64,000 bases of DNA from Zygnema cylindricum (GCA_037447655.1 JBBHKE010001581.1:202377-266376), one strand, 5' to 3'. Shown: positions 33,687 through 47,517, numbered from the stretch's first letter. The notes: generated by a model from the sequence alone, not told the origin. A program made the numbers and translations.

Positions 33687-34919
33687 CATAGTTCAAAAGT
33701 AGGCGTTTTTATGGTAGGCGTTTGGTAGGCGCACAAAACTTGGCACAAAACTCGCGCAGATGAGGCATACTGTATGTGTGCGCTTTGTGCACACCCCTGT
33801 ACGAACGTACGAATTTGACGTATGAATCATAGTACAGCGCACGCCGCTGGACGATTTTTTTTAGCGAACTGACACGGCGTAGGATGACATTCCGCGGGAA
33901 AATAAACCCGGAAAAAAAAAAAACGCAGACGTAAGTCCTATCGTAAGTTGTGTTATGGGCTTTTCATGTGATCTTCTTAGATCGCTGCTTTGATCAGCGA
34001 CCGTTCGATCGTCCAAATCTGACGGTTTAAATTAAAAATACCTCAAAACTCACGGAAAAATATTTTTTTGTTCCGAATGTTTTTCAAAATTTAGACATGA
34101 CGTTTAAGGGCGTGTCCCCATGTGTTCAAGTAAGGGTTTTTTTGTTGTCGTTTACACAGAAAATGGGACTTCCTACTTGAAACTATTACGCCGTACGAAA
34201 AATGGGCAAAAACTCAAATACATTTTGCGTCATCTTGGAACTTGAAAGGTACGGCGATTTGGCAGTATTATCATCGCGACCCACTTCCAGCTCATCTTCA
34301 CACTTGCACTGAAATCAAATCGCGACATGCTTTTAATCAAAATACTACCCTATTGACGAATAGAAAGCCTGGGTTGCACGCGTCAAAAGTTTTCATTTGT
34401 TTTTTTGCAGTTGGGAGAATACACGAAAAAAAAATTGTTTGTCCGTTTGCTTATGTTGTCCACTTGTGGGCGTCTACAAATGTCATTTTGTAGACGTAGG
34501 CGATTGCTTATGTCGTTCACGTGTGGGCGTCAACAAATGACAGTTGGGGTCGAAAATTGTCCCAGTATGTCAGGAGCTCTTTGCGGCGTACAAATGTCCG
34601 CAGTTTGTTCCGAGATCGTTGGCGTCTACAAATGTCAGCAGTTTGTCGGCGTGTCGCAAGTATTGGCGACGTGTACAACTGCCACATATTCAGAATAATG
34701 AACGCGCAAGTAACGATTGACATAGGCACACTTTGAAAAGTACACCGTAAAATTAGCGCTAAATTCCAAAATAACGTTTCAAAATATCGGTTACATGGGG
34801 ACACGCCCTAATTCTCTATCGATCGATGTGCAACTCAACCCTGTTCCTATTTTATTTCATTTTGCGACCAATACAATATGGGTCTTAAGGGCATATTGTA
34901 TGTTTTGCATGTTCACCAG
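33687..34919 (+). mobile_element. longer hAT-like element carrying a nested PIF-like insertion
   Basis: Starts CATAGTTCAAAAGTAGGCG, the terminus of 18266-18569. It continues in parallel with 29272-29700, is interrupted at 34108-34808, resumes, and is lost near 34919 just after GCATATTGTATGTTTTGC. Non-coding. Confidence 0.6.
34108..34808 (+). mobile_element. PIF/Harbinger-like element (701 bp), TAA duplication
   Basis: Ends GGGCGTGTCCCCATGT and ACATGGGGACACGCCC form a 16-bp perfect inverted repeat. TAA flanks both sides (34105-34107, 34809-34811). The relative at about 29571-29582 has the target with a single TAA, giving a filled/empty pair within the window. Confidence 0.85.
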
Positions 34920-34924
34920 GTTTT

Positions 34925-35245
34925 TAGTAAATTGCCGTACGTCGCCGTAAAGTTTTCGTTCAGTTAACCATCCAACGTTTATGTGCCGCGTTTACCGTAA
35001 TAAATTGCAGTTAAACTGTAACGGAACAGATTTATACACGTGGCATGCCACGCTATATAAAGTCAATAAAATAATACAGTTTGTTATAAAGTACTATTGT
35101 ATGCATACTATATTTTTTTTAAGTTATCGCCGATATGGAATTTGTTGGTCCCAGACCGATATATCGGAACCCCTGACCGTTCGATAACCAATAACTATCG
35201 GTATCGGTGTTATCGCGATAAGTTTTTTACCGATACACAACACTA
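34925..35245 (-). mobile_element. truncated inverted copy of the 32.4-kb hAT-like element
   Basis: Ends ACCGATACACAACACTA, the inverse of the 32420 terminus, and shares GGCATGCCACGCTATATAAA and the TATCGGT palindromes. The other end is missing. Confidence 0.65.
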
Positions 35246-36505
35246 TTTTTTTTTCACAAGGGAAATTCAGAATTCTGTGCGGCAGCAGTTGTCCGCACGA
35301 AATTTGTACTGTATGATTTTCCACACGGGATATTGTGCGGAATGTCCGCACTTTTAGATCGCTAAATTCAGTTTTACAGTGGACACACTGTACACTTTTA
35401 GAAGCCGGTCGTTGACCCGGCAAAGCAGTTTTGAGCTTTTCACCTTTCACCCTTTCAGCAACGATGGCACTCTGGATTAACGCAGACGTCACTATCAATC
35501 AACTATGCGCCAACCACAAGCCGGAAAAAACAGCAAAAAGAAATCACAAAAAATAGCAAAAAAACAAAAATGTAGTACATGGGAATCGTTCGGAGATGCG
35601 GCTGACCTGTCGAACTACAGTACTCAGACTAGAAAGTGAATCTTTTTCATTGGCCCATGAGGCGCTTCGGAGAACGCCGGTGAACATGGTCCCTGAAAAA
35701 GCAGATGCCCTCCAAGGTCAACGCGCAACCCAAGGATTGCTGTACCTGCTCTTCTAAGGCTCCACGTGCCATCCACGTGTTACAGACCGAAAGGGGGCAA
35801 ATTTCTGCGCGAATATACCTTTTCATAACAATGGCGTGTTACGTGGATATAGTACACACATCGTACATATATGTGTACGAATGGATCAATTCTGTAACTT
35901 TTCTGGAATTTCGTGCGATCGTATCTCTTATACGTGCGTACCTCTCATTCAAGTATCTCTTGTGCGTGCCAGCGTGAGGGTTATATTGTGTACGAAAAAC
36001 CTGTACAGTACGGTAGTTTTCCAGTACATTATAGTACTGTACTTTATTGTACTGCACTGCAGAAATGACTTTTGAAAAGTGACAACATTAATAGTTGTTT
36101 TGAATAGAGAGTCAAATTTTTCCTTCCGGCTGGTGATGTACATTACAGGTCCGTGTGACAGGAATACCAAATGAGAGAAGGAATCAGTTAGATTAGGTTA
36201 AGATTATGCAGTGAAACCTTATTAAGAAAGAGGAAATGTAGAAACCCTAAATTCACGGTTGTTGGCTACTACAGGAGATTAGTTACCTTGAATCTTTCTT
36301 CTACCTTCTTCTCTCGTGCAAAATCAAATCGGTTAATGTAAGAGTATTGTGAGACAGGAGAGTGAGAGAGATAAGGTAGCGAAAGGATAGTTAACAATGT
36401 TTCTTGTTCAGTTAGAGAATGAGTACTCTACAAAAGCGTAAGCAGAGGAAGGGAGTGTCATTTTTTTTTTGTATGTTCGTCGGTTTTGCCCCGTCTTAAG
36501 GCAAA
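35246..36505. other. intergenic DNA and lipin upstream region
   Basis: No gene is recognised. The lipin promoter should be near the right edge. A search by eye for an upstream exon coding the usual lipin N-terminal amphipathic helix was unsuccessful. An in-frame TAA lies at 36497-36499. Confidence 0.35.
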
Positions 36506-39500
36506 ATGTTTCATCCTTTTGGTGGAGCAGTTGACATAATTGTGGTGAAACAGGAGGATGGGACATACAAAACAGCTCCATGGTACGTTAGGTTTGGAAA
36601 ATTTCAGGGCGTTTTGAAGCGTCGTGAAAAGATTGTGACTATAACCGTAAACGATGTCGAGGCTGGTTTTCACATGTATTTGGACACTAAAGGAGAGGCT
36701 TATTTTGCTCAAGAAGAGGAAGAAGATGTGGTAGGAGCTTTGGAGTATCGAAAAGAACCTCAGAAGCTCCTAGAAGCAGGCAAATTGTCAGACCTAAAAT
36801 ATCTCGAATATAAAGTCGAGACCAACAAACCGGTTGACGAAACCAAAACCGATAAAGAAACCGATTTTTCCGCAGGAATTGAGGAGCCAATCACAAATTC
36901 TGGTACAGAAGCCTGTTTGCCAGACGCTTCTGTCCTGCCATTTTTAAAGTCGACTTCGTTGCCTCTTCCTCAAATTTCCAGCGATGGCGAGGGAATCGAC
37001 AGCCATGGCCGTAATCTGACCTGTAGTCATTCCTTCTCGCACATTTCAAGGGAAGACAATGGAGGTGGAGGAGGAGGGAGTAGCAACTCTCTCTCTCCCT
37101 TGGAATTGAATGAGAATGGGTTTGATACTGGTTGCTCTTCCCTTTCACAAGCTAGTAGCAAGAGTGAGGGAAAAGGGAAACAAGATATGGATTCTGGTGT
37201 TTTTCTCTCCTCTCCTGTCCACTCTTCCTCGTCCTTTAACATGTTTGCCGCAAACGAAATCGATTCGAGCATAATACTTTCAACAAACGAAAATGATCCG
37301 AAAATTGTATCTTCGAGAAGCGAAATTGATCCAAAGATAAGAGTATCTGCAGAAAACGAAATCAGTCCGAAAATTAAATCGATACATAATCTGATGCTGT
37401 CCGGGGGACATGCAGGGGTTTTGGCGTCACAACTTGCTGCGGCCATAGATTCTACAGCTGTTTTACTTGCAGAGTCCTCTGCTGCTGCTCTTGCGGCAGA
37501 AACTATAAAGAATATGCAAAAGGAGATTTTAAAATCACCCATTAGGCTTGGAGATGGAGTTTCTGATAACGACCAGCCGGAGGTTTCTTCTTCGAAAACC
37601 TCACAATTACAAGCAGAAGAAGCTCCTTTCTCCTTCTACCATTCGGGAAATGCGAGTCAGGGAGGAAATGGAGGAAATGCATTGGGAGCTGAACCGATAA
37701 AGGGAGACAAAGGTGGAGAATTTTTGGCAAGGAACCAAAACCAAAACCAAAACCAAACTTCAAGCATCGCCGATTCAAGGCCAGCCGCGTCCATTACTGC
37801 ATTGGATAGTTTTTCAGGTAGCCACTCTTCTTTGGAGTCCGTCAGTCCAACATTATCTCCCTCCATTTCCTTTCAACGCTCACAATCGACACCTCAGGCA
37901 GAGGTAGAGTCTGGGAGTTCTGTTTTACCACCTCAACGGAATTATTTGAGTGACAGTGAAAAGAAGACGCAGTTTTTGCTATCTGCTCCTGGACGTCCGG
38001 ATTCTGTAATGCCAAATGGCTCTCTGCTGACGGAATCGGAGACCGAATCGGAACACGGAACTGATCCAAAGTTGAAGGCAGCGATGGAGAGGGAAATGGC
38101 ATGGCGGGAGGTGATAGAGAAAGCGGCTACGGCTGTGAAAAACGCACCGTCCTCGTCTAAACAAGCTTTTGAGGATGCTTTAAAAAGGGATGAAGACAAA
38201 GAGCAGAGACAAAAACGGGGTTGGGGATGGTTTGGTTGGAGAGCAAGACCTCCAAAGGGCAACCAAAACATCGAAAAAGGCAAGTCGTCGAGTCCCACAC
38301 AGTCTCCGCAGAGTGAGAAACAAATTGCGGAACAAATTGAGGAAAAGACAGGGACAGGGGAAGAAAGTGACAGCCAAAGTAGAGGATCGGGAGAGGTTTT
38401 GACAGGAACTCCGGTGGAGGCTTTAAATTTAAAGTCAGAGAGTGAAGAGAAAGATAGGGTGGGAGAAACAGCTGTTTCTGGAGACTCTCAGACACCACAA
38501 GAACAAATTCTGGATGGAGGAGGGAATAAAGATAAAGACAATGGTGAACATCTTTTGGCAGAAAAGGCACAGATTTTGGTCGATATGATTGACAGCCAAT
38601 GGAGTTCACCGAGGGTAAAGAAACTTTCTCCAAAGCGGATTCGTGGGGGAACTAATGAGGAGAACGAGACGAATGTTTTGGAAGAGAATCAGAAAAACTT
38701 TGATGGAGGACTGACAGATGACAAGCGGGGGGTAATTGGCGAAAATCACGAGCTGAGGAAGAGCACTAAGGAAAACGAACAGGAACAATGCGAGGAGGAA
38801 GGGTCTCTGAAAGAGGACGAGCCGATAGAAATTTGTTTTGATGACCTCGGGCTTCCAGAGGTTATAGAGGTAAATGAGGAGAGTGTCTCAAACGAGGAAG
38901 AGAAAAACGTATTGGGAGAAGGCGTTGGGAAGGACATGTCATTGCAGAACATTGTCTTGGAAAAAGAAGGGCTTAGGGAGAACAATTCCGTGGATTTGAG
39001 TATCGATAATGGCGTGTTGAGGAAGGACAAAGAAGAGGAGAATGCGATTAGGTTGTTGATAGAGAATCAGGAATGCTCTGAGGAAGGAAGACTCATAGGT
39101 AACAAACGAGTGGTTATTGATAATGACGTGCTTCCGGAGGAAAATAAGGAGATTGGTCTGTCGGAGGAACAGCAGGAGAGATCTGCAATTGCAGAGAACG
39201 AGCCAATGCAAATTTGTATCGATGACCAAGGATTTATGGAGGTTAAAGAAGGGAGTGAAACCAGTGTCTCAAATGAGCAAAATGACGTCGAAGAACAAGG
39301 GCTCAGGGAGGACATGCCATCGGGAACAACAATTGATAATGGTTGTCTTGAAGAGGAGAACGAGAGGAACGAGGATAGCTTGTCGGAAGAGAAACAGACT
39401 GGTGTTGGGGAAGGTGGATTTAAAGAGGGCAAGCCCTCAGAAAAGTATGATTATAATGACTGTCTTAAGGAAGAGGAGAAGGACATTCAGATGTTGGGAG

Positions 39501-42500
39501 AAAAACAGAAAACGGATGGGAAAGAAGGGAAAGAAGGGCCTTTGGAGGATGAATCATTAACCATAAGTATGGATAACACCGTTGTTCAATTGTTGGATGA
39601 AGGCGTCAAATCATTTTCACCGGTGAAGAAAGCCATGGATGTTGCAGAGGTGGTAGTTGCCTCGTTAGACTTACTTGATATGTCCGGGTCTGTCTCTCCC
39701 AGTGATATTCTCCTTGAAAATATAGCCGCAAGTGCAAACATACTTGAGGGGAGCATGGATTCCCAGGAGCTGGAGGCTGAATTAGAAGGAATGGTGACTT
39801 CAGGAATTTCTTCAAGCACAGTTCATAGAGATAAGCTCACTGTGGAGGGTGAGCAAAAGAGGGAGGATGATGAACAAAACAACATGGTTGTTGAACAAGA
39901 TGTTGTACTCATGAGTTCAGATGGCCATGTGATGGTAGCGGCAGTTGACGAGGAAGATGTAGTCGACGGTTCTGAGACAAAAATGGATGTTGTTGAGTCT
40001 GGCAAGGATGAGCAAAATGAGGTGATTGCTGAGCAAGACGAGGTAGTTCTCATGAGTTCTGACGGCCACATGATGGTAGCGAATGTTGCTGAAGAAGATG
40101 TAGGTAACTGTGTGGAGGGAAAATATGTGGAGGCTGTTGTTGAGTCTGTTACGGTTGCCACAATATCAACCGAGGAGCACGGGGGGGAGAAAAAAACTGA
40201 TGGTACTAACATGGCAGTTGAAGATGATGTTTTTCGAAGTTGCCACAGTAGCTTGATTGGAATTAGTGACTTGTTCCCAGGAGGTGATGAGGAATCGTCC
40301 GTATTGCTGGGACATGAGGAAGGATTGTCAGTGATAGAGGAGACAGTTAATAACTTTGGAACTTCTCCGAGGAGTTCATTGGATGAAGCCGGTGCTTCAG
40401 AAGCTGCGGCAATTGCTGGTATGGTGCATTTTTGTTATCCGTCGGTATTTTTGTTCTTCTCATAGACACGGTGCTCTTAAACGCAGGAACAAAATGGGTG
40501 GCTGTGACCTTTTTTAAGAGTTGAAAGAACCTCCAATTTGTCTTAACCAAATGAGATCTCAACTGGGTATAGTGTGCTGTAAGTGGAGTGTAAAAACATT
40601 AGAGGATTTTTATGTTGGTCTCAACAAAATTATTGATGCAAAATTTGATTCCGTCGCACCAGGGGAAGGTTAGCCCAAAGACTCTTAGAGGAATTTTGCC
40701 CATGTGCTGTAGTGGTTGATGTCACAGATGTTGTTCACTTCACTATCTGACAACACACTTTTTGCACTAATGAGATCTTTTCTCACAAGAAACATGTCAG
40801 TGTACTTTAATTGATGTCACATTTCTATACAGGGAGTTACCAGTTCTATGTTTATCCCAGTAATTCCTTGCCTAGATGACGCCTCAGTTGTATTAAAGGA
40901 GAAGAAGTTTTACAAGTCTTGAAAGCTTGGGATTTGCTGAAAGTATGAATCGATTGGAAAGCCCAAAGCCAATGGGCAACAAATTAGAATAAGTTTTACA
41001 GTCAAGTAAGATATCTGAGCTTCCGGAGAGCAAGAACCTTTTTTAATTTGTTATGTCGCGAATTGATCAATCTTGAGTCATATAATATTTTATGTTTAAT
41101 TAGATACATACCATGTCATGCCAGATATATTTGTATACCATCAATCATGCAAATATTGATATTCATAAGTAGCGTATGGCGAATTTCGATTTATTGAACA
41201 GAACTGAATTGCACCAGAGGGTTTCACACCGGAAAGTCGCTTGCAGCTTAAGGTATTTTATCTCTGTTTTGAGTATTTCTCTCTGTTTTGAGTATTTCTC
41301 TCCTTGCAACACCTCTATGTTGTTGTAATATACTTTTTTTCAGTTACAACTTGTTGGACCACAGTTGTCAATCAGTTTCTTATACCGTCATAGCATACGC
41401 TGGCCACTTCAATGATGGTTATCGTTTTATGGTTGTCATACCAATAAATGAGATTATATGGCTGTCATTCCTCCTCCTCATGCTAGGGAAAAAAACTATT
41501 TTGAAGGTAGGAGGAGGTTTCTGAGGTCATGAGAATAATTGCACTGAACTGCTTTTCCATACGGAAATGAACACTGCTGAGAATCACTTGGTTTTTGAAC
41601 GAAATGACCGAATTATGGAACGGGTTAAATGAAACAACCGAGTTACCACAGGAGCGGCTGCAAACATGTACACTGGCCATCGTTATTCGTGTTAATAACA
41701 CTTAGTTGTGACTTTTTTTTGTCAAAAATCATAAGATGGTGTTAAAAACACTATTTGAGAAAGGAGCCTACAACTAGCCACGTCATCCTACACTAAATTA
41801 ATGCGAGTTATTCCTTTACACTAATAGTTATGAGCATTATAGTACAACGGGCTACCAGTCAGTGATTATTAGTGTTAACACTTTTAGAATTGACTGTACT
41901 AAATAATGGCTTCCCACTTGGCTCATATGAGCCACTTAAATAAACAGCGTTGATAACAATAATTTGATTTTCAGTCATAAAAACACTTACGGAGATGAGA
42001 GTGATTAACTCTAACAGCGAGTAAGTGTAGTTTACTGATTCCAATGCGTAGTGTTTGCACATAGGTCTACATAAAGTCTCTGTGTACCAAAAATTCATGG
42101 TTCTTTTTGATTCTGGTACGTTTTTCATCCAGATGCAATGAGGAAATTACATGGAAGTGGGGAATTTTGGACACTGTCAATTTTCAGGAAAATAAAAAGT
42201 GTGAGGAACTCAGTGTGTTCTACTTTGTGTTTCTTTGCAGCGGATGAGATTGCTCGAGAAGCTAGACCTTCTGATCAATCACCAGCAGGGCTTCAAGTGG
42301 ATGACATTTCAGCTGGACCAGATGTCACTGAACAGGTTGTCAAACAACATCAGGACTGTGGAGTAGAAGGACAGCCAAACAATCCTCTTGAAGGTAATGT
42401 ACCTGTTACATTGCATGGTGAAACTTTGGAGGAGAAAAGCTCAGACGTCAGCAATCAGACGCCGTCCAAATCGCCAGAACCTCAACTGGCTCCTCCTTTA

Positions 42501-43174
42501 TCCTCGACTGGTCTCGAGCTTTCACTTTGTCGACACCTGATGAATGATCGCATGGGAGTTGACGCAGCTGCGACCGCCTTCGAATCACAGCGGGTAACAA
42601 TGGAACAGTTCATGAGAAAGTCATCGAATATCACCAACAATGACAGACTTGTCGTGCGAGTAGGTGGGAGGTATTATCCATGGTCAGTCGCAGGTCCACG
42701 GTTATTGGGAATGCTCGCTTTTGGTCAAGTAATGCCTCCAATTGGAGCCGAACTCGATGGAGCAATACGTATAGAGAAACCTCAGAGACCGAGCCCGAAA
42801 CCTTCAAAATCGGATTCAGAGAAAAGCCCCAGTCAAGAGATTGTTCTCGCAGGACCAGGAAACAGGGGAGGATGGACATTATGGCCATTCGGGGGAAATA
42901 GAAGGGACCAACAGGGCACAAATGGAGGAAACTCTGGTAACAAGGCTAGTGCTCCACCCATTCCTCCAGAAGTCATGCTGGCAGCTGCAGGAGCTGCTCT
43001 GGATAACCCTCTCACAAAGGAATTGCTATATGGTGTGAACGGTTTTTATGCTCGACCTAGAAAACAACGTGTTCGTATGCACTCTCCGACATCAGAGCAG
43101 TTGGCAACACTGCCTTTGCAAGAGGGAAAGAATCGCATCACATTTTCATTTACGACAAGGGTGCTGGGGAAACA

Positions 43175-43234
<60 letters not shown>

Positions 43235-46200
43235 CTCTGCGCTATCAATTTCCAGATTATTCCAGATTATTCCCTGTTTTGCTGGGCCAAGAAGAGGGAA
43301 AATGTATACTGAGTTTCTTGTAAGGTGACAGTCACTGTTTTGTTAAAAGTGTAAAGAAGCTGCTCGTCTCTCGTGGCTCAAGTATTTTTTGACCAATGTA
43401 CAAATTGGTGCTCCATCTATGACTTTATTGTGTCTGGTTTTTTTTGTTTCTTGCAACCTTGAAAATGTTGGTTCCTTATTTTTCTTGTACTCCGGGTCTT
43501 ACCCTTTGCACGTGACTAGTGAGGAATGAACGCTGCCCCACAATCAATACATTGAATTGCTTCGGAGCATTTTCAGATCTCTGTGCAAATTGGTTTTGTG
43601 CAGTTAGTGATGTCGACGATTTCGTCCTTTTTTGCTGTTGTTCTTTGGCTGTGTGATCCATTCTCAGGTGAGTCGGGAAAGTCCCGAACAGGCACTTGTT
43701 CTAGCAAGTGTCGGACATCATATTACTGACAAACATGGTTTAAACTGTTGGTATCGCAGGTAGAATGTGCCCTCTATGTGTGGAAATATAATACGCGAGT
43801 AGTAGTCTCGGATGTGGATGGAACAATCACAAAGTGAGTGGCTTATCTTTCATCCCTTGTTCTGCTTTTTTACATATTGCATATTTTAATATCAATGCTT
43901 CTTAGATCATTGGTTACTTTGTTGATCGGAAGTCGAGAAGGCCTTGAAGGTAACTGGAGGCTATTTGCTTCATGCATTGGTGAAGCAATTCATGTTGGCG
44001 ACATTGATTCATTAGTAGACTTGACATCTCTTAAGGTGGTGATTGTATATTGTTCAGATCTGATGTCTTAGGGCAAGTGATGCCGCTTATGGGCCGAGAT
44101 TGGACGCAATTGGGAGTTGCTCGCTTGTTTTCAGCAATTCGGGTATGGCCCCTATTTATGTGACTCAAACTTTATTTGAATGTCTGGGACTGTTGAGTAC
44201 ATGGTTGTCTTAGCAATGTCATGATTTTTAGTACATATTTAGGCAAGTGAGTCACTGATCTTGGGATTGCAGAGGAATAAGTGAGTAGGCAGAGGTTTCA
44301 GTGAAAAAATACTGTACCTGATCGTGTTGGACTGTTGAAGAAAAGAATGGGTTGGACATGTAATCAGTAATTGCTCGCTCTGTTTATTTCACTGACATGA
44401 TAACATATCAAGGAGCTTTAATACCTTAGCAATCAGGTAACTTTGCAATGGTGGGAGTGAGCTAAGAGTATCACACCATAAATGCTTCTACTTTTTTTTT
44501 TTTGTGTCTTCTGTGCACTAAACCTTACTTTCTATTAGCTTTTGCCTGAGTTTGGTTTGATGAACTCTTCTGGAGCAATTTTTTTGTTGTTCTGTTTGTG
44601 TGTTTTGTATTATTCCATTTCCAAAAGCTACTTGGTCAGCTTGAGTTGCCGGTAAACTTTTCTTTGCTAATTCTTAGGAGGATTGCCGCATTGTGACTGA
44701 TGAGGTGTTTCTGACGAGCATAACTGTATTACAGGAGAACGGATACGAGCTCATGTTCCTAAGCGCTAGAGCCATTACTCAGGCTTATCTCACGCGAACT
44801 TTTCTGTTCACACTAAAACAGGTGAGATCCACATTTTCCCCGTTTGAAGCCCATGAAGTTAATTTAAAACTTTGTGATGCGTTTTAAGACCCTCTGAGCT
44901 TCCTAACTTGATGTCTCTTTGTACAAAGCTTTTTATTTTGTTTGAATGCGGATAATATTTTTCTCTAGATGACGGTCACTCTCATTTCACGGCTTACCTA
45001 CAATATTGAATTTCTCGCTATATCAGACTTGAGTAAGGTTTCAGTTGAAATTATAGTATGTTTTTGCAGGACGATTCTGAGTACTTTGCTCACTATTTTT
45101 GGGGACTTTTGATTCAATTTTCTGTTGTTTGTTTGTTTGTTTTGGTTTTTTTATGGGATCAAGGACGGAAGCTGTCTCCCTGAGGGACCGGTCGTCATCT
45201 CTCCCGATGGTCTTTTTCCGTCACTTTATCGAGAAGGTAAAACTTTTTTCCATCCCTTCTATTGCAAGAAACTGTGGGTTATCTTCATGTTTAAACCATG
45301 ATGAAGACCTAGTGCTTATCCTGTTCTGTTCCACCTTATACTTTTATTATTGCTGTTCATCAAATTACAGAATCCAATGTCTCTGTTTTTACTGTATATG
45401 AATCTACAGTGAGTGATGGGCCTCTTTGAGGATGGGTATGAACAGTTATTCGGAGAGCACCTCATGAATTCAAAATCGCGTGTTTGTCGGTGAGTAATCG
45501 AATACTAAACACATTGAGAAATGTTTCCTTCTCCCCTTTCCTCTCTCTTTCCCTCTCTCTTTTCCTGTCTTTTCTCGTGATTGATCTGTTTGAATTTAAC
45601 TTGTTGGGCAATGTATAATAGGCTGGTGAACAATATGACATCTTGTACTGGCTCAAAACAATTTGCTGAGAAGTGTTGTAATTTTGTTGCATATACTTGT
45701 GGTTCGAAGGAATGTTGAAAGGATTTTTTTATTTTTATTTTTTTTCTGACAGGACATCCGTGCATTATTCCCTTCTGAGAGGAACCCATTTTACGCTGGT
45801 TTTGGTAATCGAGAAACAGACGAAATCAGCTATGAGGCTGTTGGTATCCCAAAGGGAAAAATCTTCATCATCAATCCTAAGGTCAGTAACCATATGTTTC
45901 CGTCGGTTTTTAGGCGGAGAAATTGGCAGCTTCCTGTTATCTTGTTTGTGGTTGGTTAATAATGCAAAACATTTAATCTCTTATAATAGTTTACGATCAT
46001 TCGCGGATTCCAAAACAAACATTTATTTATTTTGCTACACATAAGCGAACAGAAGTGTTTTTCCTTTACGTCTTGCAACCGGTTTGCATTTTTGGAAAAG
46101 ACTAAGATTAAATCCGTGATGAGCATTACCTTTACTCGGAGACAAATCCTATTCCCGTCGAGTCTTTTTTTCCCTCGTCGACCTTTACTGTGAGGACAAA

Positions 46201-47517
46201 ATATTTTTGTTGTTCGTCCAATGTTCAAAGAGCAGCTCTAATGTTCGGCAGATTACTCCGCATCATTCTTAAAAGCCCCTTCAAAGCTGGATATTCCTTT
46301 CTCTTACCTTTAGTAGGTGTTGTCCATCTCACCGAACATTGCTACTGAGTTAAAACAAGGGTGATGTTTTTCCTTCTGTTTCAGGGAGAGGTGGTGGTGA
46401 ACAATATGACAGATGTGAGGTCCTATGGAAGCCTACACTCCCTTGTACACGATATATTCCCAGCGATCAAAACAGCTGATGAACATCCTGAGAGGGTAAG
46501 TGGAAGGAAATTGGGGGGAGTTGGGGGGGAATTGTTGTGGGGGTTGTTGTTGTTGGTGTTGTTGTCTAAATTTAAATGGCAAAATAATAAAAAAATATTA
46601 GAAACGATCCATTTGATATCCGTTTTTCAGATTTGCAAATGGCAGCAGAAATGACATGTAGCTAAATATATAGCACAGAACAAACAGTATCTTACAATGT
46701 AACAAAAGGTATAACATTACATAATGTGTATATTATATATTATACATTATATAACTTGTATAATATATGTAGTACGTATGCATATGCGTATACGCATATG
46801 TATATGTATATTAATTTGTAGCTGATTTACAGCTGTTTGTTTATCTCAAAAACATGTATTGATGTGTTCATCCCTTGCTTCAAAAGACAAGCTTAATCGG
46901 CTAAAACTGAATGAGTGCACGCAACAGGGTGATAAAGACAGGGTGGTCCAGCCTATTTGGTTTCTGCGCTGATTAATGGTTAATGCTTAATGCTTTCAGT
47001 TGGATAGAATTTATTACAAGAAGATCAATAAAAAATCTACAGAAAGTTAACTATGATGTTTGAGATGGAAATTCACACTAAACGGGCAACATTTGCCCCG
47101 AGTATGTGGAAAAGAAACATTCGCATAATCATGGCAGAGTTGTAAATATCTGTTTGCTTAGGGATATTATGGGGGAAGTTTTACAAACCATAGAAAACTT
47201 GCTCAAAAACACACATGGTTTTGGACATTTAATTCTTTCAGCAGACAATTTTAGGTCAATTTATGCTCCTCCTGTAGTGGTCAAAGCCTCTGATGGTCGT
47301 AGGTTTGAAAAGTATGTCCTGTTCTGAAAAAACGCTCTTAAGTTTTTTGCCTCACGGGCTGTTGCTTTCTCTGAGCTTCTCCAAGTTCATTTCCAAGGTG
47401 GTTTTTTTTTTTTTTCTCAAGGAGATTTTTTTGTGTGGAGTGCAGGAGGACTTCAACAATTGGAATTTCTGGAAAATGCCTCTTCCAGATATCGACGACT
47501 TGGAGCCTGTGGAGTGA
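36506..47517 (+). CDS. PAH: lipin / phosphatidate phosphatase, PAH type (10 exons, ~1841 aa)
   Basis: Exons 36506-40418, 42241-43178, 43760-43833, 44058-44142, 44735-44821, 45164-45236, 45446-45489, 45753-45881, 46385-46495, 47446-47517; all join in frame. The N-LIP domain (residues 1-75) reads [13 protein letters not shown] and [13 protein letters not shown]. Residues about 80-1300 are a low-complexity acidic region unlike other lipins. Plant-type [21 protein letters not shown] and GGWTLWPFG precede C-LIP. The HAD catalytic motif DVDGT is at residues 1635-1639, followed by SDVLGQ, FLSARAI, GFGNR and IINPKG. The enzyme removes phosphate from phosphatidic acid to give diacylglycerol on the ER membrane (Mg2+-dependent). 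Plant PAHs are about 900 residues, so this is twice the usual size. The first methionine and the final exon are the uncertain parts. The 1.8-kb first intron (40419-42240) holds nothing recognisable. Confidence 0.92.
43180..43231 (+). repeat. (CT)n microsatellite at a lipin splice donor
   Basis: About 25 CT units start with the T of the GT donor of lipin exon 2. Reading through it would give a spurious Ser-Leu repeat. Confidence 0.85.
46700..46825. repeat. AT palindrome cluster in lipin intron 9
   Basis: Alternating TATAC/GTATA and CATATGCGTATACGCATATG palindromes able to fold into hairpins. Intronic, no coding. Confidence 0.5.

Noticed and set aside
36891-40212. Several antisense Ser-rich frames across the lipin first exon
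   Set aside because: They mirror the acidic, GAA/GAG-rich sense codons and have no recognisable domain.
43179-43323. Ser-Leu repeat extension of lipin exon 2
   Set aside because: This is translation of the CT microsatellite beyond a donor; the catalytic domain resumes in frame only after splicing to 43760.
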